Source: Celeribacter arenosi (lineage in GTDB: Bacteria > Pseudomonadota > Alphaproteobacteria > Rhodobacterales > Rhodobacteraceae). Taken from it: a stretch of 64,000 nt of DNA. Positions 8,497 to 15,974 of this stretch are shown piece after piece. Below the pieces are notes generated by a model. The model was not told the DNA's origin. It made no database searches and saw only the letters and a list, made by a program, of their open reading frames with translations. The translations under genes were made by a program, and so were the position numbers. Position 1 is the first letter of the stretch; each line of letters starts with the position of its first letter. The stretch covers positions 434,001 to 498,000 of the forward strand of contig NZ_BAABDF010000003.1 in the NCBI RefSeq assembly GCF_039539485.1, given 5' to 3'.

Positions 8497-9144
8497 CTAC
8501 ACCGAAACGAACTTTTTCGTTTCAGCGTCGTATTGCTGCAAATCGCCATCGCCGATGTTTGTCCAAAGACCGTGCAACGTCAGTTTGTTGGCCGCGACGG
8601 CTTCCTGCACAAACGGGAACGTCATCAGGTTTTCGAGCGACACGAGAACCGCCTCATGTTCCAGCGCGCGCGTGCGGTCCTCTTCAGGAATGTCGAGGAC
8701 CCGCTCGTAACCCGGCCGTAGGATGTCCATCCACCGGCCAACGAAGGATGACTTCTGTTCGAGCTCCGGCGCGTTGCCCGAACACATGTCATGGCACCCT
8801 TTGACGCCGCCGCAGTTGGAGTGTCCGAGCACCACAATATGCGCCACTTTGAGTGCCGTCACAGCATATTCAACCGCAGCGGATGTACCGTGGTGATCGC
8901 CGTCGTCCACGAAAGGTGGCACCAGATTGGCGATGTTGCGGTGAATAAAGAACTCACCCTGATCCGCACCAAAAATGGACGTCACGTGAACGCGGGAGTC
9001 ACAGCACGAAATGATGAACGCGCGGGGACGTTGGCCTTCACTGGCCAAGCGGGCATACCAGGCTTCGTTTTCCGCAAACGTGGTGGCTTTCCATCCGTGG
9101 TATCGTTGGACCATATAGGCCGGAAGTGCGCGCGCGTATTTCAT
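8497..9144 (-). CDS. Beta-class carbonic anhydrase
   Basis: A 215-residue zinc enzyme interconverting CO2 and bicarbonate in the cytoplasm. Zinc ligands are Cys48 (in SCCDSR, with the Asp49-Arg51 dyad), His108 and Cys111 (in GHSNCGG). Length and motif order match plant-type/beta enzymes. It is transcribed alone, convergent with the small unknown genes and divergent from the Hpt-like gene. Nothing nearby suggests a specialised partner such as a carboxylase or SulP transporter, so a general bicarbonate supply role is likely. Confidence 0.93.
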   Translation of the reverse strand: MKYARALPAYMVQRYHGWKATTFAENEAWYARLASEGQRPRAFIISCCDSRVHVTSIFGADQGEFFIHRNIANLVPPFVDDGDHHGTSAAVEYAVTALKVAHIVVLGHSNCGGVKGCHDMCSGNAPELEQKSSFVGRWMDILRPGYERVLDIPEEDRTRALEHEAVLVSLENLMTFPFVQEAVAANKLTLHGLWTNIGDGDLQQYDAETKKFVSV

Positions 9145-9307
9145 TCCTGGTATCTCCCCATCTGCAACGGCTGCAAGATCGCGGCGAATGTAGAGAGAGT
9201 TTTCCCTGAATTCGAGCGAAAAACCCTTTCGGGATAAACCTTTTCTACAACGCTCTGGGGCACATTCGGGACAAGCGCGTGGGGCGCCGGTGAATAGGGG
9301 TGATTGA

Positions 9308-9685
9308 ATGATGGTAGCAAAACTCCGCCTTGGAGGCGAAGTCGAGGTTGATCGTGACCGATTGGAACAACTTTACGGCCAGTTGGGGTCAAATAACGCG
9401 GATGGGGTGATTTCGCGGGCCATGGAAGAACTCGCCACACGCCTGGCAAAAGTGGAAGCGGCTCACAAAGCGGGGCAGTTCGAAGACCTTCACAAAGCGG
9501 CCAAATCTATGGTCGCAATTTCCGAACAAATCGGTTTGCGGACGTTTTCGAGTGTCGCGAAAGATGTGGCCGATCTCGCGCGAGACGACGATGGCACAGC
9601 GCTCGCCGCTTGTGTCGCGCGTTTGATGCGGATCGGAGAAAACTCCCTGCTCGCAGTGTGGGACATGCAGGGTGCGTCCATCTAG
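9308..9685 (+). CDS. Hpt-like helical protein lacking the usual histidine
   Basis: A 125-residue, almost entirely helical protein. Residues 57-115 resemble the four-helix histidine phosphotransfer fold: the helix at AAKSMVAISEQIGL lines up with the family pattern AHxLKGxxxxhGh, followed by LARDDDGTALAACVARL, like the helix that closes the bundle. On this alignment the phosphorylated His is replaced by Lys66; His62 lies one turn earlier. AGGGGTGA precedes the tandem ATGATG start. It could be a degenerate Hpt used for binding only, or an unrelated helical protein. Confidence 0.5.
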   Translation: MMVAKLRLGGEVEVDRDRLEQLYGQLGSNNADGVISRAMEELATRLAKVEAAHKAGQFEDLHKAAKSMVAISEQIGLRTFSSVAKDVADLARDDDGTALAACVARLMRIGENSLLAVWDMQGASI

Positions 9686-9756
9686 GTCGAAGTGGAGCTT
9701 GCAGGTGGGGTTGTATCGCGTAGGTTTGGGGAAATGATCCCAAACTGGCGGTTGAA

Positions 9757-11139
9757 ATGACCCTGACTTTTGCACCCGACCAACCCGACGCGCTGCCACT
9801 TTATGCTGTGGCGGTCGAGGATCTCGATGACGTACTCGCCTCCCTGGGCGAACAGGCGGGCGCATGGGTAAAAGCGGTTGGTTTCAAAGCGGAGGCGGGG
9901 CAGGCATGCCTCCTTCCCGGTGACGGGGGGCCTGTTGGTGCCCTCGCGGGGCTTGGTAGTGCAGCGACGCGCAAACGGACGCGATTCGCGCTCGCCTCGG
10001 CGCGCGCTCAGCTGCCTGACCGTGTGTTTCGCTTGGAGACGGAGCTAACTGGCACGGCCTTGGAGGAGCAATGTCTTGGCTGGTTGCTCGCGGGCTATCA
10101 ATTCACGCGCTACCGCGGGACGGAAACGCCGATGGCACGTCTGATCGCGCCGGAAGGTGTCGATCCGCACCGGTTGGAGACGATTGCCGCCGGTGAGGCG
10201 TTGACCCGCGATCTGATCAACACACCCGCGAATGACATGGGGCCGGACGAATTGCTGGCCGCCACGCAGGCGCTCGCCGATCAGTTCGGGGCCGGTATTT
10301 CCGTCGTTTCGGGTGAGGACCTGCTGACGCAGAACCTGCCGATGATCCACGCGGTCGGCCGCGCCTCGCCACGCACGCCGCGGCTGATCGATATGCGTTG
10401 GGGGGATGCGGGGCCGCTTTTGACCCTGGTCGGCAAAGGCGTGTGTTTTGATACCGGTGGTCTCAACATCAAACCGGGCGCGTCGATGGGCCTGATGAAA
10501 AAGGACATGGGGGGTGCGGCAACGGTCCTCGGTCTCGCGCAAATGATCATGGCGCTCGATTTGCCGATCCGGTTGCGTGTCCTTATTCCTGCCGTCGAAA
10601 ACGCGATCTCCGGATCGGCCTTCCGCCCGCAGGATATCCTGACATCGCGCAAAGGTCTGACGGTCGAGATCAACAACACCGACGCGGAAGGGCGGCTGGT
10701 CCTCGCGGATGCGCTGGCGCTGGCCGATGAAGAAAAGCCTGACATGCTGGTCTCTTTTGCTACCCTGACAGGCGCTGCGCGTGTGGCGATGGGCCCCGAT
10801 ATCGCACCGTTTTTCGCAACCGAGACTTCCGACGCGGGTGCGGTGATCATTGCGGCCCGAAAGGTTGCCGATCCCGTATGGGAGCTGCCGTATTGGGAGC
10901 CCTACGAGAAGATGATCGAACCCGGGATTGCGGATCTCGACAATGCCCCGTCAGGCGGAATGGCGGGGTGCATTACCGCCGCCCTGTTCCTGCGCCGCTT
11001 TGTGACGCAAACGCCGAACTACATGCATTTTGACATTTACGGCTGGAACCCTGCGGCTGCGCCTGCGCGTCCAAAAGGGGGCGTGGGACAAGGCGCGCGC
11101 GCACTGCTGGCTGCTTTGCCTGAGCTTTTGGCGCTATGA
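9757..11139 (+). CDS. M17 leucyl aminopeptidase family protein
   Basis: A 460-residue cytosolic dimetal aminopeptidase that removes N-terminal residues from peptides. Family signatures are present in order: GKGVCFDTGGLNIKPG (metal-binding Lys/Asp region), KKDMGGAATVL, and the strict NTDAEGRLVLADAL near residue 310. The N-terminal domain is of the shorter type seen in the alphaproteobacterial PepA-like paralogue. The gene overlaps the NlpC/P60 gene by ATGA, so both are made together, presumably in peptide or murein-peptide turnover. Confidence 0.93.
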   Translation: MTLTFAPDQPDALPLYAVAVEDLDDVLASLGEQAGAWVKAVGFKAEAGQACLLPGDGGPVGALAGLGSAATRKRTRFALASARAQLPDRVFRLETELTGTALEEQCLGWLLAGYQFTRYRGTETPMARLIAPEGVDPHRLETIAAGEALTRDLINTPANDMGPDELLAATQALADQFGAGISVVSGEDLLTQNLPMIHAVGRASPRTPRLIDMRWGDAGPLLTLVGKGVCFDTGGLNIKPGASMGLMKKDMGGAATVLGLAQMIMALDLPIRLRVLIPAVENAISGSAFRPQDILTSRKGLTVEINNTDAEGRLVLADALALADEEKPDMLVSFATLTGAARVAMGPDIAPFFATETSDAGAVIIAARKVADPVWELPYWEPYEKMIEPGIADLDNAPSGGMAGCITAALFLRRFVTQTPNYMHFDIYGWNPAAAPARPKGGVGQGARALLAALPELLAL

Positions 11140-11963
11140 CGGACCGCCGCACGACCGCTGCAAATGACCGCGTTGCTCGCGATGGTTTTGCGTCGGACGG
11201 CCAACAGGTTGTGGTTCCTGTGCGAACCAATGTGGCCGCTCCTATGGCCGATCTGCGCGCATCGCCCGAGGGCGCAAGGGACCGCCAACTCCTTTTTGGC
11301 GAAGGCTTTGACGTTCTGGAGCGGCGCGATGGGTGGGCCTTTGGCTGTGCCGTGCGCGATGGATATGTCGGCTACTTGCGCGAAACCGATTTGGGCGAAG
11401 TTTCTCGCGCGACCCATATCGTCTCCGCGCGCGCGACCCACCTTTATCCGCGTGATGACTTCAAATCCGAAGCAACGGTTAGCCTGTCTTTTGGCAGCCG
11501 CTTGACCGTCGTTGATGAGCGGCGAAAATTCATGGAGGTCGCCGGTGGCCTATTCGTGCCAAAGGCGCATATCCGCCCGATCGAACGCCCCTTTTCCGAT
11601 CCTGTGACAATTGCGCAGCTCTTTTTCGGAACACCCTACCTCTGGGGCGGGAACTCTGTGTTCGGCATCGATTGCTCGGGGCTGGTTCAGGCGTCGCTTT
11701 TGGCCTGCGCCATTCCGTGTCCCGGCGATAGCGATATGCAGATGACCCTCGGCTCAGCAGCCGATGCGCCCTATGAGCGTGGCGATCTGTTGTTCTGGTC
11801 GGGGCATGTGGCGATTTGTGTCGATGCCGAGGTTCTGGTCCACGCCAATGCGCATCATATGGCGGTTGCTTATGAACCGATCCAGCGTGCGATAGACCGC
11901 ATCGCCGCACAGGGCGACGGGGCTGTCATAGCACACCGCAGGTTGTCGGCGCAGGGCCTCTAA
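11136..11963 (+). CDS. NlpC/P60 family peptidase with SH3-type domains
   Basis: A 275-residue protein. Residues about 25-150 form two SH3-like modules; the NlpC/P60 domain follows with TPYLWGGNSVFGIDCSG (nucleophile Cys180), WSGHVAI (His224) and VLVHANAHH (third catalytic position at about His236). Family members cleave D-Glu-diaminopimelate bonds in murein peptides. No signal peptide is visible, so it probably acts on imported muropeptides in the cytoplasm, in keeping with its coupling to the aminopeptidase. It converges with the DUF2794 gene, overlapping by four bases. Confidence 0.9.
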   Translation: MTDRRTTAANDRVARDGFASDGQQVVVPVRTNVAAPMADLRASPEGARDRQLLFGEGFDVLERRDGWAFGCAVRDGYVGYLRETDLGEVSRATHIVSARATHLYPRDDFKSEATVSLSFGSRLTVVDERRKFMEVAGGLFVPKAHIRPIERPFSDPVTIAQLFFGTPYLWGGNSVFGIDCSGLVQASLLACAIPCPGDSDMQMTLGSAADAPYERGDLLFWSGHVAICVDAEVLVHANAHHMAVAYEPIQRAIDRIAAQGDGAVIAHRRLSAQGL

Positions 11964-12307
11964 TCGACCGCGCGGATCAGCAGGCGATCAAACACTCGAA
12001 GAACCGTGCGTAGATCGTGTCCGCGTTTGAGGATCTGTCCATCCATCGCAACCACCGCATACATGCCCTGCCGGTTGCGCAGGCGCGGGCGTTTTTCGAT
12101 GCGGTACAGTGGAAATTCAGCCGTGCGGCGAAACACCGAAAACACCGCGACATCTTTGAGAAACGAAAGCCCGTAGTCGCGCCATTCGCCCGCCGCGACC
12201 ATTTTCCCATAGACGCCCATAATCGCACCCAGCTCGTGCCGGTCGAATGCAATCCTGTCTTGCTCGCCGGGGTGTCCCGTAAAAGGCGTGTGTGTTGGCA
12301 CATTCAT
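11960..12307 (-). CDS. DUF2794 domain protein
   Basis: A 115-residue protein that is essentially one DUF2794 domain, with the family segments FDRHELGAIMGVYGKMVAAGEWRDY (abridged: residues about 22-46), FSVFRRTAEFPLYRIEKRP and YAVVAMDGQILKRG. DUF2794 is confined to alphaproteobacteria and uncharacterised. It has no signal peptide or membrane segment. It is divergent from the non-coding region that holds the candidate small RNA. Confidence 0.85.
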   Translation of the reverse strand: MNVPTHTPFTGHPGEQDRIAFDRHELGAIMGVYGKMVAAGEWRDYGLSFLKDVAVFSVFRRTAEFPLYRIEKRPRLRNRQGMYAVVAMDGQILKRGHDLRTVLRVFDRLLIRAVD

Positions 12308-12404
12308 GCGCTTAGCTTGAGCGCAATTTGCTCATAAATCAAGAAAACCTGAGGGTTCGCAGGGGCGTGCCACATTTGTGCCGCGAAATGACCCGGCATC
12401 GGGC

Positions 12405-12570
12405 TGTTTCCGATCCTCTTTCTGCCTGCTTGTGGGGTCAAAACTGTTCACAGAGCGAGAACGCTTTGCCCGGTGTCGCGGTTTAACAGCCCCCACCCAG
12501 TTCGCGGCCCCGGGCTTCTCGCTCCCTTCATACTCAAAGCCGAGGCAGCTAGTCTGTCTCGGTTTTTTCT
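12405..12570 (+). ncRNA. Candidate structured small RNA (6S-like)
   Basis: A stretch between two minus-strand genes with no plus-strand gene, ending in a plus-strand intrinsic terminator. It contains strong internal pairings: GAGCGAGAA (12453-12461) with TTCTCGCTC (12516-12524), GCCCGG (12468-12473) with CCGGGC (12510-12515), and CGCG (12477-12480) with CGCG (12503-12506). CTGCCT (12422-12427) can pair with AGGCAG (12543-12548) as a closing stem. A closing stem, an open middle and an apical arm resemble 6S RNA. The 5' end is a guess; no 6S consensus was checked. Confidence 0.42.
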
Positions 12571-12573
12571 TTG
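12539..12573 (+). terminator. Plus-strand intrinsic terminator
   Basis: GCCGAGGCAG, a CTAGT loop and CTGTCTCGGT (one or two G-U pairs), followed by TTTTTTCTTT. It points away from any annotated plus-strand protein gene and faces imuB, so it most likely ends a small RNA. Confidence 0.7.
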
Positions 12574-12583
12574 TCGGAAGGGC

Positions 12584-14245
12584 TCAGGCGAAACTGCCAT
12601 GGCAGAACCAGCCCGACGACATCGCCCCCCCATGCGCATAGTAGAGCCAGAGCGCTTCTCCGTCCTCGCAGATCACATGCCAATAGTCGCGCACACCGCT
12701 GCGCCAATCCGGGTCGTCGAGCCACCATTCCGGCGCGAGCCGTTCGGGGCCGCGCGCGGTTCGAACCCGACGGTCCCGCCCGCGCAATCGGAACGTCTGC
12801 GGCATCCGCGCGTGATCGGGGGCGTGAACGGGTTCGGGGCGCCAGATCAAAAGCGGGCGGGGGCGCTGCGGGTCGGGCCATGCCTGCGACCATGGTTGCG
12901 ACCATGCGGCGGCAAGCAGTCGCGTGGATTTTTCGGGGATGTGGCTATCGGCGGGCTGGATGCGGGTGATCCGTTCCATTCCGACCCGCGTCCCGAGCCG
13001 CCCTATCAGATCATCCACCGCATGACCCGACTGCGCCATTTTCTGGGCCGCTTCTGTCGCGGCCAGATGTCCGCGCACCTGCTGGTCATGCACGGGCTCC
13101 GTCACGACGGCTTCCAGACGGATCGCGTCGATCCCGAAACCGGCGTCGATATCGGCGAGTTTGAGCATCAGGAGCGGTTTGATCCGGTCGGGATCATGGG
13201 ACGGGCGGGCCAGCCCGACCTCCACGCTTTCGCGGCCCTGATCCACCCGCAGACAATCGAGGCGCACCCGCCGTGCCCCGCGCCCCTTTTCCTTCAGGCG
13301 TGCCTGCAGTGCGGGCAGGAGGCGGTCGAGGCCTGCGATGATGTCGTCAACGAGGCCGATCGGTTCGGGCAGGGTGAGGCGCACGGCGAAATTCAGGGGC
13401 GGGCGTGCCGGCGAGACCGGTTCCGGTTCCTGCCCCAACGCCTGATCCAGACGACGCACGAGGTTGCGCCCGAAGCGGCGCGCCAGCGCGGCCCGCGGCA
13501 TGCCGATGAGGTCCCCGATCCGGCGCAATCCGAGGCGCGCGAGTTGCGTGACCGTATCGTCCTCGACCCTGAGGGCGGCGATGGGCAGAGGGGCAAGCAC
13601 GGCATGCAATTGGCCAGAGGGCGCGATCCGTGGCGCGCTTTGCACGGTGGCTGTAACGCGCGGTGCGGCGCCACCCCGTTCCCAATGCCGCCGTTTTGCG
13701 GCACGCGACCGTGTGGCACGGGCCTCTTGGTCGATGGCGTCGCCGGAACGCAGGCGGGCCTCTTCGTGACCGGCAAAACGGGCCAGCGCCCAGGCCGCGC
13801 CAACCGTATCGGCCAGCCCCACCTCCACGCTCAGACCCAGAGAGACAGCTTGGGCGGTGATATGCGCGACCATGCCCTCTTCCCCGCCGAAAAGATGCGC
13901 GCAGCCGGTAATGTCGAGCACCAGCCCGTTTGGTGGCACATCCGCCACCCAAGGAGAAAACACCCCCGCCCACCGCCGCAGCGCCATGAGAAATGCCGCC
14001 TCCGCATGCGGTGAGCGCAGGCGCGTGACCAAGCTAGGGCACATCGCCATCGCGTCGCGCAGGGGTTGATCGGGAACCAGACCGGCATGGGAGGCGGCGG
14101 TGGAGAGAGACCACAAAACCTGCATCTGGCCGGTATCACGCAAGACCGCGAAAGGCGCGTCATCGGCCGTGGCCTGACCCAGACGGATCAACCTCTCGGC
14201 CCCCATGCGCGGGAACCACAGTGACAGGATACGACGACGGCTCAC
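12584..14245 (-). CDS. imuB: ImuB, Y-family polymerase-like mutagenesis protein
   Basis: A 553-residue DNA polymerase Y family protein starting MSRRRILSLWFPRMGAERL, as in ImuB. ImuB is catalytically inactive and, with ImuA and the polymerase DnaE2, carries out damage-induced mutagenesis, linking them to the beta clamp. The start is GTG at 14245. A LexA-type box lies about 20 bases upstream, so SOS control is likely. Odd: no imuA precedes it and no dnaE2 follows within the window, although the three are usually one operon. Confidence 0.85.
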   Translation of the reverse strand: MSRRRILSLWFPRMGAERLIRLGQATADDAPFAVLRDTGQMQVLWSLSTAASHAGLVPDQPLRDAMAMCPSLVTRLRSPHAEAAFLMALRRWAGVFSPWVADVPPNGLVLDITGCAHLFGGEEGMVAHITAQAVSLGLSVEVGLADTVGAAWALARFAGHEEARLRSGDAIDQEARATRSRAAKRRHWERGGAAPRVTATVQSAPRIAPSGQLHAVLAPLPIAALRVEDDTVTQLARLGLRRIGDLIGMPRAALARRFGRNLVRRLDQALGQEPEPVSPARPPLNFAVRLTLPEPIGLVDDIIAGLDRLLPALQARLKEKGRGARRVRLDCLRVDQGRESVEVGLARPSHDPDRIKPLLMLKLADIDAGFGIDAIRLEAVVTEPVHDQQVRGHLAATEAAQKMAQSGHAVDDLIGRLGTRVGMERITRIQPADSHIPEKSTRLLAAAWSQPWSQAWPDPQRPRPLLIWRPEPVHAPDHARMPQTFRLRGRDRRVRTARGPERLAPEWWLDDPDWRSGVRDYWHVICEDGEALWLYYAHGGAMSSGWFCHGSFA

Positions 14246-14264
14246 AGGAACGACTCACACAAAT

Positions 14265-14279
14265 GTTCACTAAATGTTC
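14265..14279. promoter_or_regulatory. LexA (SOS) box
   Basis: GTTC-ACTAAAT-GTTC, an exact match to the alphaproteobacterial LexA operator GTTC-N7-GTTC. It is 20 bases before the imuB GTG start on the minus strand, where it would cover the promoter. Confidence 0.8.
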
Positions 14280-14402
14280 TCTTTACTAGCAGCCGCGATT
14301 TTCCGCTGTCGAGTCCTGTGTCTGTCAGGATTGTGAGTTTTTTTCTTACAAATAGGCCTTAGAGTTTCGATCAGCGCAAATCCAAACAGGGAATCTCCAC
14401 CT

Positions 14403-14834
14403 ATGCAAAAAATCGTTCTCGCGACTGCACTCGTGATCTCGGCGACCTTTGGCGTCATGGCCCGGGCCGATGTTGAAAATCCGGCCGTCATGGCACGTAT
14501 GGACGCCATGAAAACCATCGGGGGATCGCTCAAAACCCTCGGAGACATGGCCAAAGGCGCGGTCGCATTCGATGCCGCCGCCGCGAATGCCGCTCTTGAT
14601 GCTGTTGAACAAAAGGCAGCGGCTGTGCCTGCACTTTTCGAGGCACAGGAAACCGATCCGGAGAGTGAGGCAAAGCCCGAAATCTGGACCAATTGGGAAG
14701 ACTTTGTTGCCAAGTCCAAAGCGCTCGAAATGGCTGCGGCTGGCGCGACGATTACCGATCAGGCGTCAATTGGTGCGGCTATGGGTGCGCTTGGTGGCAC
14801 CTGCAAGGCATGCCATTCCGACTACCGGATGTAA
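14403..14834 (+). CDS. Cytochrome c' (periplasmic c-type cytochrome)
   Basis: A 143-residue exported haem protein. A signal peptide (about 22 residues, ending VMARA) is followed by a four-helix bundle, with the haem motif CKACH at residues 134-138 near the C-terminus, the arrangement of the cytochrome c' class. Such proteins bind NO or act as small electron carriers in the periplasm. It stands alone, divergent from imuB and convergent with the I78 lipoprotein, so no redox partner is suggested by context. Confidence 0.88.
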   Translation: MQKIVLATALVISATFGVMARADVENPAVMARMDAMKTIGGSLKTLGDMAKGAVAFDAAAANAALDAVEQKAAAVPALFEAQETDPESEAKPEIWTNWEDFVAKSKALEMAAAGATITDQASIGAAMGALGGTCKACHSDYRM

Positions 14835-15104
14835 CTATCCACACCACACGCGCGTAATGCGATTGTCCGGACCGATGTCGAAATTGATGCGGTCCGGGCG
14901 ATAGTCCTGCGTGATCGGCATGCCCGGATAGATGATGCGACTACCCACGGGCAGGATCATTGCCGCGAAAACATCGGGGCTGCGGCCGATGAGGTCCGAC
15001 ATCGACGCAGCGCCACAGGCGTTTTCTTCGGGGACGGCATCCGCCACCTCTTCCTCACAGCCCGAGAGTGACAGGATCACCAGTAGTCCAATCAGAGCTC
15101 TCAT
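14835..15104 (-). CDS. Lipoprotein with peptidase inhibitor I78 domain
   Basis: An 89-residue lipoprotein; the lipobox LSLSGC puts the lipid on Cys16. The remainder is a short I78-type inhibitor domain: CGAASMSDLIGRS early, and the family ending PDRINFDIGPDNRITRVWCG (shown to its last residue), with two Cys that may pair. I78 members inhibit subtilisin-like or elastase-like proteases. It overlaps the end of the TetR gene by four bases and is therefore likely cotranscribed with it. Confidence 0.82.
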   Translation of the reverse strand: MRALIGLLVILSLSGCEEEVADAVPEENACGAASMSDLIGRSPDVFAAMILPVGSRIIYPGMPITQDYRPDRINFDIGPDNRITRVWCG

Positions 15105-15757
15105 GATTTTACCCCGTAGTGACTCAGAAACATGTCGACGGCATTGCGGATGATTTTATCCCGCTCGGCGGCGTCAACGGAGACCCGTGGCTGGAACGTG
15201 CATAGAGTCACCGCCCGCACCTTGCACAGCTCCAAAAACTGTTCGGCTGCGAGGTCGAAGTCATCGATGCGCACCTCGCCACGTGCCGCCGCCTGTGACA
15301 GGTATTCGGATATCCGGTCGCGCACGAGTTTGGGCCCGTTTTCGTAAAACTTTCGCCCGATCTCGGGAAAGCGTTCGCTTTCGCCCACCGCAACCCTGTA
15401 GAGCGCCTGCCCCAAATCCGAGAGCATGAAGTCGAGTAGTTTTCGCCCCGCAACCGGGAGCAACACATTGGGTGGCAGGTTCAGGTCGACCTGTTCGTCG
15501 TAGGCCTCTGCCTGCCGGAGGGCTTCGCGCAGGGCAATCTCGACAAAGAGGACACGTTTATCGGGGAAATAACTATACAGCGTCGCCTTCGAAACGCCGG
15601 CTTCGCGTGCGATCTCGTCTACGGATGCGCCTTCAAAGCCTTCGCGCAGAAACACGCTACGCGCCCCTGCAACGACCTGCTCGAACTTTCGCCCGCGTTT
15701 AATTCTGGATGTTTCGATGGACAACGCCACTCCCTGGATCGGTTTGATATTAATCAT
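15101..15757 (-). CDS. TetR/AcrR family regulator
   Basis: A 218-residue repressor. The helix-turn-helix is at about residues 30-75 (ARSVFLREGFEGASVDEI, then AGVSKATLYSYFPDKRVLF), followed by a helical ligand-binding domain of the AefR-like type (ERFPEIGRKFYENG). The ATG at 15757 gives a slightly long N-terminus; a GTG at about 15727 is an alternative. It is divergent from mbfA, and a palindrome of TetR type lies between them, suggesting autoregulation and perhaps control of mbfA. Confidence 0.88.
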   Translation of the reverse strand: MINIKPIQGVALSIETSRIKRGRKFEQVVAGARSVFLREGFEGASVDEIAREAGVSKATLYSYFPDKRVLFVEIALREALRQAEAYDEQVDLNLPPNVLLPVAGRKLLDFMLSDLGQALYRVAVGESERFPEIGRKFYENGPKLVRDRISEYLSQAAARGEVRIDDFDLAAEQFLELCKVRAVTLCTFQPRVSVDAAERDKIIRNAVDMFLSHYGVKS

Positions 15758-15781
15758 TTACGCCGCGTGCGACAATGCGCG

Positions 15782-15807
15782 AAAAAAGGCAGGCCTTGCG
15801 GCCTGCC
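15782..15807 (-). terminator. Minus-strand intrinsic terminator or attenuator
   Basis: GGCAGGCC (15788-15795) and GGCCTGCC (15800-15807) form a perfect 8-bp stem with a 4-base loop; on the minus strand TTTTTT follows. It lies between the palindromic operator and the tetR start, so it would stop tetR leader transcripts or end a short minus-strand RNA. Confidence 0.7.
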
Positions 15808-15861
15808 AAGTACACGACAGGGATGTCGAATTTGTCGAATGAAAAGATCGACAAAGGCTAA

Positions 15862-15879
15862 GTAAACCGTTCGGTTCAC
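15862..15879. promoter_or_regulatory. Palindrome, likely TetR-family operator
   Basis: GT-A-AACCG-TT-CGGTT-C-AC: arms match except at one position on each side. This spacing and the ACCG/CGGT core are common in TetR-family operators. It sits about 105 bases upstream of the tetR start and 96 bases upstream of the divergent mbfA start. Confidence 0.5.
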
Positions 15880-15948
15880 TTGTGCAATCGCATCCCGCTT
15901 GAAACCGATCACATTCCCGCGTTGAAATCCAACTGCGGAGTCCATAAC

Positions 15949-15963
15949 TTAGAATTATTCTAA
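15949..15963. promoter_or_regulatory. ICE box (Irr-type iron control element)
   Basis: TTAGAA-TTA-TTCTAA, a perfect inverted repeat matching the iron control element bound by Irr in alphaproteobacteria. It ends 11 bases before the mbfA ATG, a position where Irr would block transcription when iron is low. Confidence 0.8.
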
Positions 15964-15974
15964 ATGAGGTTGCC

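Noticed and set aside
12405..12570. Signal-recognition-particle RNA as identity of the structured region
   Set aside because: The conserved SRP core around GGUCAGG and GGAAGCAGC is not present.
12473..14014. 513-codon open frame on the plus strand opposite imuB
   Set aside because: It is antisense to a clear imuB with recognisable protein motifs. Its translation has no domain or signal. Long antisense frames are expected at this G+C content.
15754..15945. 63-codon minus-strand frame upstream of tetR
   Set aside because: Runs through the terminator hairpin; no ribosome site or motif. More likely leader sequence.
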